Positions 5,947 through 7,797 of a DNA stretch of 7,797 nucleotides are shown in pieces. The notes beneath the pieces are model-generated. The model made no database searches and was not told the DNA's origin. It worked only from the letters and a program-made list of their open reading frames with translations. The position numbers were made by a program, and so were the translations under genes. The DNA is from Sphingomonadales bacterium (GTDB lineage: Bacteria > Pseudomonadota > Alphaproteobacteria > Sphingomonadales > Emcibacteraceae). The stretch lies in contig DRKK01000181.1 in NCBI GenBank assembly GCA_011051815.1, positions 1 to 7,797 of the forward strand. The letters are read 5' to 3'. How positions within the stretch are numbered: the stretch's first letter is position 1; each line of letters begins with the position of its first letter.

Positions 5947-7797
5947 TTACGCCCCCTTCTCGGTAAAATTCAACTGGATAATATAATTGCCGTAACCGTC
6001 TACGCTGGCCCGGTGACCGGGGGAGATGACCAGCGTTGCCGATGGTTCCTGAATGATGGCTGGCCCGTCAAAACCCATACCCGGTTCCAGAGCCAAACCG
6101 TCATAGACCGTTGTCTGATGAATGCCATGTTGATCAAAATCCACCGCCCGCTCATGCAAAATTACATCCGATAACGCCCGCCCGGTGGTCTCTTTTTTGG
6201 CCAGCGGTGGTTTTGGCACCTCTATCCGGGCGATCAGGTGGAAATTCACCAGCTGAACCGCCCCGTCCAGACGATAGCTATAGCGTTTTTCATAGGCCTC
6301 ATGAAACTGCCCTATGGTTTGCGCCAGATCAATATCCCCCGCCGGGTCAAGGGGAAGTGTGATTTTGACCGTATGTTCCTGTCCCACATAGCGCAGGTCA
6401 GCCAGATACTCGAAAATAATCTCTGCCGTCCCGTCCACGCCATCGCCGTCATAATCTGCCCGCGCCTTGTCTTTCAGGCTTTGAAACTCATCGGCAAATA
6501 AATGGGCATTTTCAGGGGACACCAACAGGGGACGGGTTTGCAGGTAATCCCGACGCAGGTCCGTGAGCAGCATGCCCCAGGCGGAAAAAACCGAGGAATT
6601 TACCGGCACAATCACCTTGGGGATTTTCAATTCTTCGGCCAGCGCCACCGCATGCATAGCCCCGCCGCCGCCAAAAGCGATCAAGGCAAAATCACGGGGG
6701 TCATAGCCCTTATTGGTGGATACAAGGCGCAGGGCATTGGTCATATTGGCATTGGCGATACGCACCACACCGCGCGCCGCCTCTATCAGGCTGACCCCAA
6801 GGCCCGCCATGATCGGGGCGAAAGCCTGTTCCACTGCCGCCATATCCGGCACCACTTCACCGCCGACAAAGCAATCCTTGTCGATCCGTCCCAAAATGAG
6901 ATTGGAATCCGTTGTGGTTGGTTTCGTGCCGCCCCGGCCATACGCCGCCGGTCCCGGCATGGCGCCGGCGGATTGCGGCCCCACATGAAGCTTGCCGCCC
7001 GTATCAATCCAGGCGATACTGCCGCCGCCATTGCCAATTTCCACAATTTCAGACACCGGCGTCTGTATGGGATAGCCCGGCGATTTGGCATCTTTTTCGA
7101 TATAATATTCCGTGGTTACCTTGACATCACCATCCTCTATCAAAGCACATTTCGCCGTTGTACCGCCAATATCCAGAACCACCAGATTCTTTTCCCCGAT
7201 CATATTGCCCAGATAGGCGGCGGCAAAAATGCCGCTGGCGGGACCGGATTCAACCATGCTGATGGGATTGTCCTTGGCGCTTTGAACGGTGGCGATACCG
7301 CCATTGGACTGCATCATATAGGGCGGCTCCGTAAAGCCTTCCCCAGCCAGTTTGCTTTCCAGGGATTCAATATATTTTTGGGCGATGGGATGCACATAGG
7401 CCGACAGAACTGTGGTGTTGGTGCGTTCATATTCCCGCCATTCCCGGCTGATCTCGCTGGAGGCCAGCACGGAAACTTCGGGCCAGAGTTTGTTGATTTC
7501 TGTGACCACCGCCTGTTCATTCTCTGAATTCAGGTAAGCATGCAGGAAACTAATGGCGATTGCCTCTACCCCCTCGGCCTTTAAATAGTCGAGCTGCTGT
7601 GAAAGCGGTGACAAGTCCACCGGCTTTTGCACTGCCCCCTTGTAAGTGGTTCGTTCATCCAGTTCCAGCCGCAGGTAACGGTCCACGAAGGGCTTTGGTT
7701 TGCGGAAATTAAAGTTAAACAGGTCCGGGCGGTTGCCCCGGGCGATTTCCAGCACATCGCGAAAGCCTTTTGTGGTGATCAGGGCGGTTTTAACCCC
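5947..7797 (-). CDS. hyuA: Hydantoinase A/oxoprolinase family protein (alpha subunit), 5' end outside window
   Basis: This is the ATP-using subunit that partners HyuB. The window holds 616 residues plus the TAA stop; the family is usually near 690-700, so about 80-100 N-terminal residues, including the first DxGGT phosphate-binding motif, are missing. The frame is open to the window edge and begins with the family motif ALITTKGFRDVLEIARGNRP. The GTG at 7755 lies inside this motif and is not a start. The end of the N-terminal hydantoinase/oxoprolinase domain is followed by the main hydantoinase A domain, at about residues 125-420 of this fragment. That domain contains DIGGTTAK (Asp at about 209), the stretch GNGGGSIAW...GPQSAGAMPGPAAYGRGGT (about 250-290), and FGGGGAMHAVALAEEL (about 370-390). 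A C-terminal beta-rich domain ends with GPAIIQEPSATLVISPG and DGYGNYII. The ATP-binding core has the actin/ASKHA type of fold, as known for the family. The stop lies 2 bases from the hyuB start, so the two form an operon. N-methylhydantoin, 5-oxoproline, a lactam or a ketone are all possible substrates; none can be chosen from sequence. Confidence 0.92.
   Translation of the reverse strand, partial: GVKTALITTKGFRDVLEIARGNRPDLFNFNFRKPKPFVDRYLRLELDERTTYKGAVQKPVDLSPLSQQLDYLKAEGVEAIAISFLHAYLNSENEQAVVTEINKLWPEVSVLASSEISREWREYERTNTTVLSAYVHPIAQKYIESLESKLAGEGFTEPPYMMQSNGGIATVQSAKDNPISMVESGPASGIFAAAYLGNMIGEKNLVVLDIGGTTAKCALIEDGDVKVTTEYYIEKDAKSPGYPIQTPVSEIVEIGNGGGSIAWIDTGGKLHVGPQSAGAMPGPAAYGRGGTKPTTTDSNLILGRIDKDCFVGGEVVPDMAAVEQAFAPIMAGLGVSLIEAARGVVRIANANMTNALRLVSTNKGYDPRDFALIAFGGGGAMHAVALAEELKIPKVIVPVNSSVFSAWGMLLTDLRRDYLQTRPLLVSPENAHLFADEFQSLKDKARADYDGDGVDGTAEIIFEYLADLRYVGQEHTVKITLPLDPAGDIDLAQTIGQFHEAYEKRYSYRLDGAVQLVNFHLIARIEVPKPPLAKKETTGRALSDVILHERAVDFDQHGIHQTTVYDGLALEPGMGFDGPAIIQEPSATLVISPGHRASVDGYGNYIIQLNFTEKGA
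5952..5958 (-). promoter_or_regulatory. Shine-Dalgarno sequence for hyuB
   Basis: On the minus strand AAGGGGG lies seven bases before the ATG that begins at 5944, within the last codons of hyuA. It supports the chosen hyuB start and expression from the hyuA transcript. Confidence 0.6.

Noticed and set aside
6502..7527. A 341-codon plus-strand open frame opposite hyuA
   Set aside because: The minus strand encodes continuous, clearly conserved HyuA sequence here. The antisense translation looks like low-complexity shadow sequence rich in Gly, His and Arg with no recognisable domain.
7753..7755. GTG at 7755 as the start of hyuA
   Set aside because: Conserved HyuA sequence (ALITTKGFRD) continues upstream in frame to the window edge, so the gene starts outside the window.

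Overview
The window carries two convergent gene blocks with almost no non-coding DNA. On the + strand are the 3' part of metF and a methionine synthase (metH) divided into two separate genes. On the - strand are the two subunit genes of an ATP-dependent hydantoinase/oxoprolinase-type enzyme, hyuA (5' end outside the window) and hyuB. The moderate GC content, the close similarity of the MetF and MetH proteins to proteobacterial forms, and the division of MetH into a homocysteine-domain protein and a folate/cobalamin/activation protein suggest an alphaproteobacterium. That placement is an inference from gene content; the window contains no rRNA or other marker.

Region 1 (2-4256, + strand) is a translationally coupled methionine operon. 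metF stops inside the start of the first metH gene (ATGA, 559-562), and the first metH gene stops inside the start of the second in the same way (ATGA, 1608-1611). MetF supplies 5-methyl-THF. The 350-residue protein carries the zinc/homocysteine site. The 882-residue protein carries the folate, cobalamin-cap, cobalamin and SAM-dependent reactivation domains. Together they have the length and every domain of one conventional MetH, and the key ligand residues I could place are all present. The break falls in the linker between the homocysteine and folate domains, and the second gene has its own strong Shine-Dalgarno sequence. This is therefore a working two-gene architecture and not a frameshifted pseudogene.

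Region 2 (4257-4279) is the 23-base gap between the two convergent stop codons. A perfect 13-bp inverted repeat with a 6-base loop lies there and runs into the end of hyuB. It is a candidate transcript-end structure, although it has no T-tract on either strand.

Region 3 (4280-7797, - strand) holds hyuA then hyuB, separated by 2 bases, which form one operon. The pair belongs to the family that includes 5-oxoprolinase, N-methylhydantoinase, caprolactamase and the acetone/acetophenone carboxylases. The substrate cannot be fixed from sequence alone. No RNA genes, mobile elements, CRISPR arrays or riboswitches were seen, and there is no gene-free stretch over 300 bases. The promoters of both operons lie outside the window.
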